Shown here one piece after another: positions 1 to 7,278 of a stretch of DNA of 7,749 bases. How positions within the stretch are numbered: position 1 is the stretch's first letter; each line of letters starts with the position of its first letter. The DNA lies in contig CAZABT010000123.1 of NCBI GenBank assembly GCA_964483395.1, positions 1-7,749 of the forward strand, given 5' to 3'. The notes under the pieces are model-generated. The model saw only the letters and a list, made by a program, of their open reading frames with translations. It did no database searches and was not told the DNA's origin. Source of the DNA: JAAYYM01 sp964483395. Its GTDB lineage: Bacteria; Bacillota; Clostridia; Lachnospirales; Lachnospiraceae. The translations under genes and the position numbers were made by a program.

Positions 1-87
1 GGAAAGGGGTGCTCTGAATTGTCAGAAAGAGTGCACTTTTCAACTGGAATAATCAGCTGTCCATATTGAAAAAAATCCCATAATTGA
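1..87. other. Non-coding upstream stretch
   Basis: I see no convincing gene here on either strand. The only structure is an 8-bp perfect palindrome, AGTGCACT, at 30-37, weakly extended by flanking A and T runs. It lies about 50 bases upstream of the promoter -35 box, so it could be an operator, but a single palindrome of this size is weak evidence. No terminator of an upstream gene is visible. Confidence 0.4.
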
Positions 88-116
88 TTGAAAAAAACGG
101 AAATGCGGAGTACAAT
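88..116 (+). promoter_or_regulatory. Sigma-A type promoter of the signalling operon
   Basis: A -35 box TTGAAA (88-93) is followed by an exact 17-base spacer and a -10 box TACAAT (111-116), each one base off consensus. Transcription would start near 122-124, leaving a leader of about 62 bases before the ATG at 186, or about 147 before the ATG at 270. The surrounding DNA is A-rich, as is usual for clostridial promoters. No other promoter this good was seen between the four genes, which supports a single transcript. The call is from motif and spacing only. Confidence 0.75.
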
Positions 117-185
117 AAAATAAGTACCTTTGTACAGTCGGGAATGTGGAGCCGATGATACATTTTATAACAGAGAGGATGCTTT

Positions 186-1931
186 ATGAGAGAAACTGGC
201 AGAAGTAGATGTAGTAAAGAAAATAGTTTGCAAAATAGTTTACAAAATCTGGGGGAGGGGGTATCACCTATGTACAGGAAGATTCTGATTGTTGATGATA
301 ACGATATCAACCGAGAGATTTTGTGCAGAATACTGAAGGATGAATATGAAGTGTTGGAGGCTGTCAATGGACAGGAAGCTCTTGAAATACTAAATCAATT
401 ACATGAGAGTATTTCCGCGGTATTGCTTGATCTGGTCATGCCGGTCATGAATGGGTATAAGGTTTTGGAACATATGCGTGAAGATCCCTTTTTATCCAAG
501 ATTCCTGTTATTGTAGCCACAGGAGATGATGCAGAGGATGCAGAGATGCAGGCATTGACACTTGGTGCACATGATTTTATCATAAAACCTTACAAACCGG
601 CAATTATTAAACAACGATTGAGAAATACCATTAATCTTCGCGAGACGGCGGCCTTTGTCAATGCCGTGGAAAGAGATGAACTGACTGGGATATACAGCAA
701 GGAATTCTTTTATAAAAAAGCAGAAGCCATGCTGAAGGATAATCCAGATCAAAAGTATGATATCATCTGTGGTGACATTGAACGTTTCAAGCTTGTGAAT
801 GAACTGTTTGGAGTCAAGACGGGAAATCAGCTTCTGCAGAATGTTGCACAGGCAATACGTTATCAGATTGGGACACATGGCATATGCGGCAGGATCGGAG
901 CTGATTTGTTTGCATGCATGGTAAAACGAAGAAAAGATTATTCAAGTGAGACCTTTGCATTTATTACGGAATCTATAGATAAGCTGGCAATTACGATTAC
1001 GGTCAATGTCAGTTACGGAATCTACCAGATAGAAGACACATCCCTACCAGTCAGTATCATGTGCGACAGAGCACTGATTGCCTGCAATTCGGTCAAAGGA
1101 ATCTATGACATCAATTATGCATTCTATAATGATCAGTTCATGAAGAATATGCGGGCAGAGCAGATCATTATTGATAACATGAAGACTGCCTTGAAGGAAA
1201 GACAGTTTATTGTTTATTATCAGCCTAAGTATGATCTTTCATCAGAAAGGCCTGCGGGTGCGGAAGCACTTGTCAGATGGATTCATCCAGAATTGGGATT
1301 TATGCCGCCGAATGATTTTATTCCGTTGTTTGAACGTAATGGTTTTATTACAGATCTTGATGTGTATGTGTGGGATACAGCCTGCAGGGACATGAGCGAG
1401 TGGATTGCAGCAGGGTATCCGCCAATCCCGATATCCGTTAATGTTTCGAGAGCCGATATTTATAATCCGAATCTGACGATTATATTGATGGATATGATTC
1501 ATAAGTATAATTTAAAGCCGGAATATCTGCATTTGGAGATCACTGAGACAGCATATACAGAAAGCTCTGCTCAATTGATCAATGTCATCGGACAGTTAAA
1601 GTCCATGGGATTTTTGATCGAAATGGATGATTTTGGATCAGGATATTCCTCCCTGAATATGTTGGCAGAGATTTCGATTGACATTTTGAAACTGGATAGA
1701 GGTTTTATTCAGAATGAGACAACGAATGAGCGCTCGAAGGGGATTATCAGCTTTGTTATGGGACTTGCAAAATGGCTGAAGCTTCCAGTGGTCGCTGAGG
1801 GAGTAGAGACAGAAGAACAGATCAAGACCTTGAAGACGCTGGGCTGTGATTATGTACAGGGCTATTATTATGCTAAGCCGATGCCCAAGGCGGACTTTGA
1901 AAGGCATGTGTGGAAGGCGGAAACAGCTTAA
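186..1931 (+). CDS. Receiver-GGDEF(degenerate)-EAL response regulator, probable c-di-GMP phosphodiesterase
   Basis: Cytoplasmic response regulator of 581 residues with no membrane segment. The receiver domain spans about 31-150, with acidic pair Asp37/Asp38, phospho-acceptor Asp82 (LDLVMP), Thr112 and Lys134. A GGDEF domain (about 160-315) begins with DELTGIY, but its signature reads GADLF at 238-242, and no RxxD inhibitory site precedes it, so it is probably not a cyclase. The EAL domain (about 325-575) keeps the EAL motif (Glu360), Asn419, Glu451, the Asp481-Asp482 pair in DDFGSGYSSL, Lys502, Glu538 and Gln558, so c-di-GMP hydrolysis to pGpG is expected. Two starts are possible: ATG186 after AGAGAGG with a 7-base spacer, or ATG270 (residue 29) after a G-rich site. 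The second starts right at the receiver domain. First gene of the operon; the Hpt protein and hybrid kinase downstream are its likely phosphoryl source. Domain order is clear; activity is inferred. Confidence 0.93.
   Translation: MRETGRSRCSKENSLQNSLQNLGEGVSPMYRKILIVDDNDINREILCRILKDEYEVLEAVNGQEALEILNQLHESISAVLLDLVMPVMNGYKVLEHMREDPFLSKIPVIVATGDDAEDAEMQALTLGAHDFIIKPYKPAIIKQRLRNTINLRETAAFVNAVERDELTGIYSKEFFYKKAEAMLKDNPDQKYDIICGDIERFKLVNELFGVKTGNQLLQNVAQAIRYQIGTHGICGRIGADLFACMVKRRKDYSSETFAFITESIDKLAITITVNVSYGIYQIEDTSLPVSIMCDRALIACNSVKGIYDINYAFYNDQFMKNMRAEQIIIDNMKTALKERQFIVYYQPKYDLSSERPAGAEALVRWIHPELGFMPPNDFIPLFERNGFITDLDVYVWDTACRDMSEWIAAGYPPIPISVNVSRADIYNPNLTIILMDMIHKYNLKPEYLHLEITETAYTESSAQLINVIGQLKSMGFLIEMDDFGSGYSSLNMLAEISIDILKLDRGFIQNETTNERSKGIISFVMGLAKWLKLPVVAEGVETEEQIKTLKTLGCDYVQGYYYAKPMPKADFERHVWKAETA
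220..247 (+). repeat. 12-bp tandem repeat, 2.3 copies, in the leader of gene 1
   Basis: AAAATAGTTTGC (220-231) is followed by AAAATAGTTTAC (232-243) and the first four bases of a third unit. Read from ATG186 it encodes NSLQ-NSLQ-N. It lies between the two candidate starts, and a 12-base unit changes length without shifting frame. The low-complexity coding content is one argument that this stretch may be untranslated leader and the real start is ATG270. Confidence 0.75.
251..261 (+). promoter_or_regulatory. G-rich ribosome binding site favouring the internal start at 270
   Basis: The run GGGGGAGGGGG ends 8 bases before ATG270; its GGAGG core ends 11 bases before it. This could drive initiation at residue 29 of the longer frame, giving a 553-residue protein that begins directly with the receiver domain. 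It competes with the AGAGAGG site at 172-178 for ATG186. Both look usable and the sequence cannot decide between them. Confidence 0.45.
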
Positions 1932-1950
1932 CTCTAATAAGGGGAAGTGA

Positions 1951-1959
1951 AGGAAAGGA
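1951..1959 (+). promoter_or_regulatory. Ribosome binding site of the VanW-domain gene
   Basis: AGGAAAGGA lies 10 bases upstream of ATG1970. It selects that ATG over the ATG at 1910 in the same frame, which overlaps the end of gene 1 and would put 20 extra polar residues before the signal peptide. Confidence 0.6.
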
Positions 1960-1969
1960 AATCAGAATT

Positions 1970-3046
1970 ATGAAGAAACGGACAGAAGTGCTGTCATGGA
2001 GGACGGGAATCTTGTTATTGCTTTGCTTACTGTTGAGCTTCAGTTACCCGCAGAAGGTATGGGCAGACGAGAATGTAGGCATTGTATTAAGCTATAAGGA
2101 TGCGACCTATGCAACGACCGTATATGGGCCGGAGATAGCGAATATCAATTCGGGAGTGGCGGTATCCACTTCTACATGGATTCAGGAAATATGCAATCAT
2201 GTGTATACGTCATCCTTCAATACGGTAGCAATTAATTCAGCACTGCTGCAGCAGGATATATTTAATATGGTGAATATGGGGGCCAAGTCGGTATCACTGG
2301 ATTTGCAGGACTATATCGTTGGCAGTGAGAAAACGGCATCCGGTACAGCAGTGACGAGTGGAACGGCAACCACAGCAGCTTCGGAAGCTGCCGGAAATGC
2401 AGCGGTGGCTGCAGGCTCCAATATTGGGATGAATGCGGTAATTGCAGCAAATCTGAACAAAATCGGAATCAATACGAAGCTTTCGGAGTGTACGACAAAG
2501 TATGTCGTGGGACAGGATCGCTCACAGAATATCGTAGTGGCAGCAAGCAGACTGAACGGCCTGATTCTGCAGCCCGGCACTGGTATTTCTGTGGATGCTG
2601 CCATTCTTCCGCGAACAACCGCCAATGGGTATGGCATGGGAAATGCCATTATGGGCGATGATTTCATTAAAGTGGTAGGCGGAGGAATCTGTCAAGTATC
2701 CTCCACATTGAATGCAGCCGTACTGAGAGCAGGAATCCTTCCGACAGAGCACCACAATCATTCACAAAATGTCAGCTATCTTGCAAGCGGACTGGACGCA
2801 ACCATTTCGGCAGGCAAGCTGGATTATCAGTTCGTAAATACTCTGCAATACCCCATTTATATTGAAGCAACGACTGATAACGGTGTGCTGAAGGTTGCAC
2901 TCTATTCCAATACAAAGGCCTTGAATGGAATCACCTATCAGGCGGAGGTTGCCGGAACGAAGAAAAAGAATACCACTTATATTGTAGGTTATCTGAATGG
3001 CGTAGAGGTCAGTCGTTACAAGGCATATTCCAGTTCCTATAAATGA
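1970..3046 (+). CDS. Secreted VanW-domain protein
   Basis: Protein of 358 residues. Lys2-Lys3-Arg4, a leucine-rich core (about 14-26) and VWA ending at Ala32 form a signal peptide; there is no lipobox Cys, so a cleaved, secreted protein is expected. Residues 33-118 match no family I can name. A low-complexity Ala/Thr/Ser/Gly linker follows (about 119-151). The VanW domain covers about 170-315: a PGTGISV segment near 202, then the hallmark GGGICQVSSTLNAAVL from 237 (Cys241), a His-rich HHNH at 261-264, and LDATISAGKLDYQF before the final strands. VanW was named from vancomycin-resistance clusters, but its biochemical role is unsettled and most members have nothing to do with resistance; the conserved motif suggests a cell-wall-associated function. 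It sits 38 bases after gene 1 and 24 before the Hpt gene, so it is co-transcribed with the phosphorelay. ATG1970 was chosen for its ribosome site and signal peptide. Family call firm; function unknown. Confidence 0.9.
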   Translation: MKKRTEVLSWRTGILLLLCLLLSFSYPQKVWADENVGIVLSYKDATYATTVYGPEIANINSGVAVSTSTWIQEICNHVYTSSFNTVAINSALLQQDIFNMVNMGAKSVSLDLQDYIVGSEKTASGTAVTSGTATTAASEAAGNAAVAAGSNIGMNAVIAANLNKIGINTKLSECTTKYVVGQDRSQNIVVAASRLNGLILQPGTGISVDAAILPRTTANGYGMGNAIMGDDFIKVVGGGICQVSSTLNAAVLRAGILPTEHHNHSQNVSYLASGLDATISAGKLDYQFVNTLQYPIYIEATTDNGVLKVALYSNTKALNGITYQAEVAGTKKKNTTYIVGYLNGVEVSRYKAYSSSYK

Positions 3047-3057
3047 GTCTCGGTGTT

Positions 3058-3065
3058 GGAAGGAG
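3058..3065 (+). promoter_or_regulatory. Ribosome binding site of the Hpt gene
   Basis: GGAAGGAG ends 5 bases before ATG3071. It argues against the in-frame GTG at 3053, which lies upstream of this site and has no comparable one of its own. Confidence 0.7.
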
Positions 3066-3070
3066 CGGCT

Positions 3071-3433
3071 ATGAAAAGAGAACTGAAGGAAGCACTTTTG
3101 AAATGTGAGACAGATGTACAGGGCTCTATCAAACGTTTTTACGGAAATGAAGATATTTATTGTTCGTATTTGGAAAGCTTTTTATCTGAGCCGACTATGA
3201 AAGAGCTTGGACAGGCAATTGAAAAACGACAATGGAAGGATGCGTTTGTAACGGCACATGCATTGAAAGGACTTGCTGGAAATCTTGGGTTCATTCCGCT
3301 GTATCATACGATAGGCGAACTGGTGGTGCAGCTTAGAACGGGAAAATACGGAGCCATCGGGCAGCTGTATGAGCAGGCGAAGATTTGCTATGATGAAATT
3401 ATGGAGACCCTCCAGAATTATATAGAAGAGTAA
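3071..3433 (+). CDS. Stand-alone Hpt (histidine phosphotransfer) protein
   Basis: Small soluble protein of 120 residues, almost entirely one Hpt four-helix domain. The phosphorylatable histidine is His63 in AHALKGLAGNLGF, with the Lys66-Gly67 pair and Gly73 of the family consensus. No kinase, receiver or output domain is attached, so it should act only as a shuttle between receivers. It lies 28 bases upstream of the hybrid kinase, whose C-terminal receiver (Asp1188) is the obvious donor. The receiver of the EAL protein at the start of the operon (Asp82) is the obvious acceptor, though it could also drain phosphate backwards. Start ATG3071 is set by the ribosome site. Family call is firm from the motif; partners are inferred from gene order. 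Confidence 0.92.
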   Translation: MKRELKEALLKCETDVQGSIKRFYGNEDIYCSYLESFLSEPTMKELGQAIEKRQWKDAFVTAHALKGLAGNLGFIPLYHTIGELVVQLRTGKYGAIGQLYEQAKICYDEIMETLQNYIEE

Positions 3434-3446
3434 TGGGATGAGGGTG

Positions 3447-3453
3447 AAAGGAG
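3447..3453 (+). promoter_or_regulatory. Ribosome binding site of the CheB-CheR-kinase gene
   Basis: AAAGGAG ends 8 bases before ATG3462, close to ideal. The in-frame ATG at 3438 is only 4 bases past the Hpt stop, has no comparable site and would place this one inside the coding region, so ATG3462 is preferred. Confidence 0.7.
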
Positions 3454-3461
3454 ACACGCAT

Positions 3462-6400
3462 ATGTCAGAGGATATGGCAGGGAGAGACAACAAAGATAAT
3501 AGAGACAACAAAGATAATAGAGACAGCAACGATAATAGAGAAAACAAGGAATCGTATATTGTAGGAATCGGAGCATCAGCAGGTGGCTTGGAGGCATTGC
3601 AGAAGCTGTTGACAGCACTGCCTGCAAATACAGGCTTTCCTTATATTGTGATACAGCATCTGTCGCCTGATTATAAAAGTCTGATGGGAGAAATCCTATC
3701 GAAATATACGGAAATGCCGGTGACACAGGTAGAAGACGGCATGGAAATAAAGCCGGATAATGTCTACGTGATACAACCGGGAAAGAACATGCGGGTTTCT
3801 AATGGAAGACTGATGTTGAGTTCCCAAAAGGAAAAGGAACTGAATCTGCCGATTGACATGTTCTTCCGCTCATTGGCTGAAGAGGCAGGCGCCCATGCAA
3901 TTGCCATTGTTTTATCAGGCACAGGCTCAGATGGCACGAACGGAATCAAGAGTGTTAAGGAAAATGATGGAATGATCATTATTCAGGAGTCGGATAGTGC
4001 AAAGTTTGATGGTATGCCGAAGAGCGCACTCAGAACCGGATTGGTGGATGCACAACTGACACCGGAGGAAATTGCTTTAGAACTGCAGCACATTTCCAAT
4101 ACAACGCACAGTGGCATGCAGACCTTGAAGACAGAACGACAGATAGATGAAGAATTGATGAAGCGGATTTATACCATTCTGAAGAAAATCAGCAATATCA
4201 ACTTCACACACTACAAACAGAATACAATACTGCGCAGAATAGAGCGCCGTATGATGCTGACCCATAAGGAAACACTGAAGGCTTATGTGGATTTTCTGTA
4301 TGAGTCATCAGATGAAGTTAAGACGTTATCAAAGGAAATCCTGATTGGTGTTACGAATTTCTTTCGTGATCCGGAGTTCTTTCAGTGCCTGAAGGAAAAA
4401 GCGATACAGAACATTTTACTGCACAGTACGATGGAGGATGCAATCCGCGTATGGGTAGCAGGCTGCTCCACCGGTGAAGAGGCATATTCCATTGCCATAT
4501 TGTTCTGTGAGGTTATGGAAACGCTCAAGATTAAGCGTTCCGTGAAAATCTTTGCAACAGATCTGGACATGGAGGCGGTTACCTTTGCAGGAAAAGGAAC
4601 CTACAGTGAAAATATCATTGATTCGGTATCCACGACACGGCTGAGCCATTATTTCACGAGACAGAATAATACATATACAATCAATCGGGATATTCGTAAA
4701 ATGATTGTATTTTCACCGCATAACGTATTTCAGGATCCTCCGTTTGGAAAGCTGGATTTGATTTCCTGCCGTAATATGCTGATCTATTTCCAGCCTGTGC
4801 TGCAAAACGATCTGTTTGCTATTTTTCATACTTCGCTGAAGGATGGGGGGTATCTGTTCCTTGGAAAATCCGAAGCCATTGGGGTCTATACGGAAGCCTA
4901 TCCGGTGGTGGACGCGGCCGCAAAGATATTTACACATCGGGCAGATGTTAAGATTGCAGGAGCCAAGGCCATTCCATTTTTGCAGAACGGACTGATGGAT
5001 GAAGACTTTCTGGATGAGAGTGATTCATACAGAAATCATCGTACCGGTGTTGGAGAAATCGGAATCAGTGAGAGAGATACAATTGATACGACATTACTGG
5101 AACGCTTTATGCCGGCATGTCTGGTCGTGAATGATAAGAACGAACTCGTACATACCTATGGCGAAAACAGTAATTATGTACATTTTTCCGTGGGCAAGGT
5201 CAGCAACGGTCTGTATGATGTTCTGACGGAAGCACTGAAAATACCGGTATCCACTCTGCTGAAGGAAGCTCGTGAGAAGCAGCAGATGGTACAGTATAAG
5301 GACATCTGTTTCAGTGGAGAGCGTGAGGAAGCCATTATTAATCTGACCGCAATGCCGATTGGAAAAAAGGAGACGACTCCGGAGAACTTCTATGGACTGA
5401 TTTTTACAGATACCAAACAGCGCGGGGAGCTGGAGGAAGCCATTCCCTATGAAATCGACAGAGTTGCATCACAGCGTATTACGGATTTGGAGCAGGATTT
5501 GTCGGATGTACAGGATAAGCTCAACAGAAGCGTGACGGAACAGGAATGTGTCAATGAGGAATTGCAGGCGGCCAACGAAGAACTGCTGACAGCCAATGAA
5601 GAGCTGCAAAGCTCCAACGAGGAACTGCAGTCCGTTAATGAAGAATTATATACGGTGAATACAGAATACCAGCTCAAACTGACAGAACTTGCCGATATGA
5701 ATGACGATATAGCCAATTTCCTGTCCTCAACATTGATTGGCGTTATTTTTGTAGATAATAAGCTCAGCATCCGTAGATATACGGACTATGTTGCATCAGA
5801 ATTCAGTGTGATGGATCATGATATCGGAAGGTCTTTGAAGTTCATATCCTATCATTTTCCAACGGTGGATATCATTGAAATTTGTGAAAATGTATTAAAG
5901 ACACTGGTACCGGATGAGCGGGAGGTCATGACAGGTAAGAAAAAAATCTTCTTTATGCGTGTTGCACCTTACAGAACAACGGAAAATAAGATACTTGGCT
6001 GTGTGATTACGCTAGTGGATGTGACCTCGCAGAAGCAGGGACAGGCAAAGCTGGAAAGCGCAGAGCAGAGGCTGAATATAGCACAGCAGGCAAGCGATGC
6101 AAAGAGCGATTTCCTGTCAAAGATTGCGCATGAGATTAGAACACCAATGAGTGAATTGACCGGTGTCGCAGAAGAAGCACGGGGGCAGGTCGGCGATAAA
6201 GAAGCTCTCAGCAACAGTCTGACCAAGATGTCCGATACGATCCAGTATATGAATTCTATCGTAGCAGATATTCTTGCAATGACCAAAACAGAGCAGTTTG
6301 ATTCCGATACGCCGTCAGAACCTTTTGGCATGCAGGAGGTGATTGACAAAGTAGTATCTATTATCACCCCGGAAATCGTAAAATCAGGGCTTCATTTTGA

Positions 6401-7244
6401 CATGGAGGTTCCGGAGCAATATAACAGCGATTATGTTGGAAGCAAGACAAGACTGCAGCAGATTCTGCTGAATTTTCTCTCCAATGCCATAAAGTACACG
6501 CCGAGGGATGGACATGTCAGCCTTCAGGTGACGGAAGGGGCTGTTGTGAATGACAAGACCTCTGTCTGCTTTATCATTTCAGACACAGGCATCGGTATCA
6601 GCGAGGATTTTATGCCGGATCTCTTTAAGCCGTTTGCAAGAGAGAAAAAGAATGATGCAAGTGAAGGAACCAGCATGGGACTTGGACTTTCCATAGCCTA
6701 TAATCTGATCAATCTGATGAATGGAGATGTCAGGGTAGAGAGCAAACAGGGTGAGGGTTCTACATTTACCATCCATGTATTACTGGAGCGTTATGCAGGA
6801 TTGGATAGAAATTCTGATCAAGGCAATGCCCCGGATGAACTTCCGGATTATCAGTTGTCAGGCTGTCATGCACTGATTGTGGATGATAATGATATGAACC
6901 GCAAGATTCTGGGATCATTGCTTGCCTATGAAGGGATGACCTATGTCGAAGCTGAGGGCGGTGAAGAAGCAGTCAATATTTATATGAAGACACCTGAGAA
7001 ATCCTTTGACTGCATATTGATGGATATCAGAATGCCAAAGGTAGACGGAATCATGGCAACGGAGAGAATCCGTGAATCAGGCAGGGTAGATGCGCATACG
7101 ATACCAATTTTAGGAGTATCAGCCAATGGTTTTCCGGAGGATATCGAAAAAGCAAAAAATGTAGGAATTGATTGCTACCTGACAAAGCCGATTGATAATG
7201 ACAAGCTTTTTCTGACAATCAGTGAACTGATTCAGAGAAAGTAA
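3462..7244 (+). CDS. CheB-CheR-PAS-coiled coil-PAS-histidine kinase-receiver fusion (hybrid sensor kinase)
   Basis: Cytoplasmic protein of 1260 residues, without signal peptide or membrane segment. Domains in order: a charged repeat-rich tail (1-29); CheB methylesterase (about 30-215) with the triad Ser39 (GASAGG), His66 (QHLSP) and Asp157 (GTGSDGT), lacking CheB's usual receiver; CheR methyltransferase (about 228-493) with the SAM loop GCSTGEEAYS from 334 and Asp367; a PAS-like region (about 545-655); a coiled coil (about 674-743) with five NEEL heptads; a second PAS (about 745-857); HisKA with His890 in AHEIRTPM; HATPase with Asn1008, DTGIGI (Asp1041) and the glycine loop at 1071-1077; and a receiver (about 1136-1258) with Asp1141/Asp1142, phospho-acceptor Asp1188, Ser1220 and Lys1242. 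All catalytic motifs look intact. CheB-CheR-PAS fusions are a known family, often with kinases attached; their substrates are mostly unknown. Here no chemoreceptor gene is present. It is last in the operon, and its phosphate likely goes to the Hpt protein just upstream. Architecture firm; signal and methylation target unknown. Confidence 0.95.
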   Translation: MSEDMAGRDNKDNRDNKDNRDSNDNRENKESYIVGIGASAGGLEALQKLLTALPANTGFPYIVIQHLSPDYKSLMGEILSKYTEMPVTQVEDGMEIKPDNVYVIQPGKNMRVSNGRLMLSSQKEKELNLPIDMFFRSLAEEAGAHAIAIVLSGTGSDGTNGIKSVKENDGMIIIQESDSAKFDGMPKSALRTGLVDAQLTPEEIALELQHISNTTHSGMQTLKTERQIDEELMKRIYTILKKISNINFTHYKQNTILRRIERRMMLTHKETLKAYVDFLYESSDEVKTLSKEILIGVTNFFRDPEFFQCLKEKAIQNILLHSTMEDAIRVWVAGCSTGEEAYSIAILFCEVMETLKIKRSVKIFATDLDMEAVTFAGKGTYSENIIDSVSTTRLSHYFTRQNNTYTINRDIRKMIVFSPHNVFQDPPFGKLDLISCRNMLIYFQPVLQNDLFAIFHTSLKDGGYLFLGKSEAIGVYTEAYPVVDAAAKIFTHRADVKIAGAKAIPFLQNGLMDEDFLDESDSYRNHRTGVGEIGISERDTIDTTLLERFMPACLVVNDKNELVHTYGENSNYVHFSVGKVSNGLYDVLTEALKIPVSTLLKEAREKQQMVQYKDICFSGEREEAIINLTAMPIGKKETTPENFYGLIFTDTKQRGELEEAIPYEIDRVASQRITDLEQDLSDVQDKLNRSVTEQECVNEELQAANEELLTANEELQSSNEELQSVNEELYTVNTEYQLKLTELADMNDDIANFLSSTLIGVIFVDNKLSIRRYTDYVASEFSVMDHDIGRSLKFISYHFPTVDIIEICENVLKTLVPDEREVMTGKKKIFFMRVAPYRTTENKILGCVITLVDVTSQKQGQAKLESAEQRLNIAQQASDAKSDFLSKIAHEIRTPMSELTGVAEEARGQVGDKEALSNSLTKMSDTIQYMNSIVADILAMTKTEQFDSDTPSEPFGMQEVIDKVVSIITPEIVKSGLHFDMEVPEQYNSDYVGSKTRLQQILLNFLSNAIKYTPRDGHVSLQVTEGAVVNDKTSVCFIISDTGIGISEDFMPDLFKPFAREKKNDASEGTSMGLGLSIAYNLINLMNGDVRVESKQGEGSTFTIHVLLERYAGLDRNSDQGNAPDELPDYQLSGCHALIVDDNDMNRKILGSLLAYEGMTYVEAEGGEEAVNIYMKTPEKSFDCILMDIRMPKVDGIMATERIRESGRVDAHTIPILGVSANGFPEDIEKAKNVGIDCYLTKPIDNDKLFLTISELIQRK
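3483..3554 (+). repeat. 18-bp tandem repeat at the kinase N-terminus
   Basis: Two identical 18-base units (3483-3500 and 3501-3518, AGAGACAACAAAGATAAT) are followed by a third with two changes (3519-3536) and a decayed fourth (3537-3554). They encode RDNKDN, RDNKDN, RDSNDN, RENKES, a hydrophilic tail just before the CheB domain. The unit is a multiple of three, so copy-number changes would lengthen or shorten the tail without breaking the frame. Two perfectly identical neighbouring copies suggest recent duplication. Confidence 0.9.
5553..5660 (+). repeat. 21-base periodic repeat encoding NEELxxx heptads
   Basis: Five successive 21-base units encode NEELQAA, NEELLTA, NEELQSS, NEELQSV and NEELYTV, followed by one more Asn (residues 698-733 of the fusion protein). 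The DNA units differ mainly at third positions, so the pattern is held at protein level rather than being a fresh duplication. This Asn-Glu-Glu-Leu coiled coil is typical of CheB-CheR-PAS fusions and probably acts as a dimerising signalling helix between the two PAS regions. Confidence 0.85.
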
Positions 7245-7249
7245 CGGAC

Positions 7250-7278
7250 TTGCAAAAAAAGAGAGTCTCATGTAGAAT
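7250..7278 (+). promoter_or_regulatory. Promoter of rnpB
   Basis: A -35 box TTGCAA (7250-7255), 17-base spacer and -10 box TAGAAT (7273-7278) predict a start near 7285-7288, which agrees with the 5' edge of the RNase P RNA terminal helix. The -35 box begins 5 bases after the stop codon of the kinase gene. No terminator separates the two, so rnpB may also receive read-through from the operon. Confidence 0.7.

Noticed and set aside
117..185. Possible c-di-GMP riboswitch in the leader of a c-di-GMP operon
   Set aside because: The leader is too short and I see none of the conserved GEMM-I or GEMM-II core motifs. The only hairpin, GTAC-CTTT-GTAC at 124-135, has a 4-bp stem.
1970..3046. Vancomycin resistance
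   Set aside because: A VanW domain alone does not indicate resistance. No vanH, vanA/B-type ligase, vanX or vanY gene is present and the neighbours are signalling genes.
3182..3547. Minus-strand frame with a repeated leucine-serine stretch
   Set aside because: It is the complement of the 18-bp repeat and the Hpt gene. It crosses two well-supported plus-strand genes and shows no family features.
7261..7269. GAGAGTCTC as an operon terminator
   Set aside because: The stem would be 4 bp with a single-base loop and no T run, so it is too weak. It falls within the rnpB promoter spacer.
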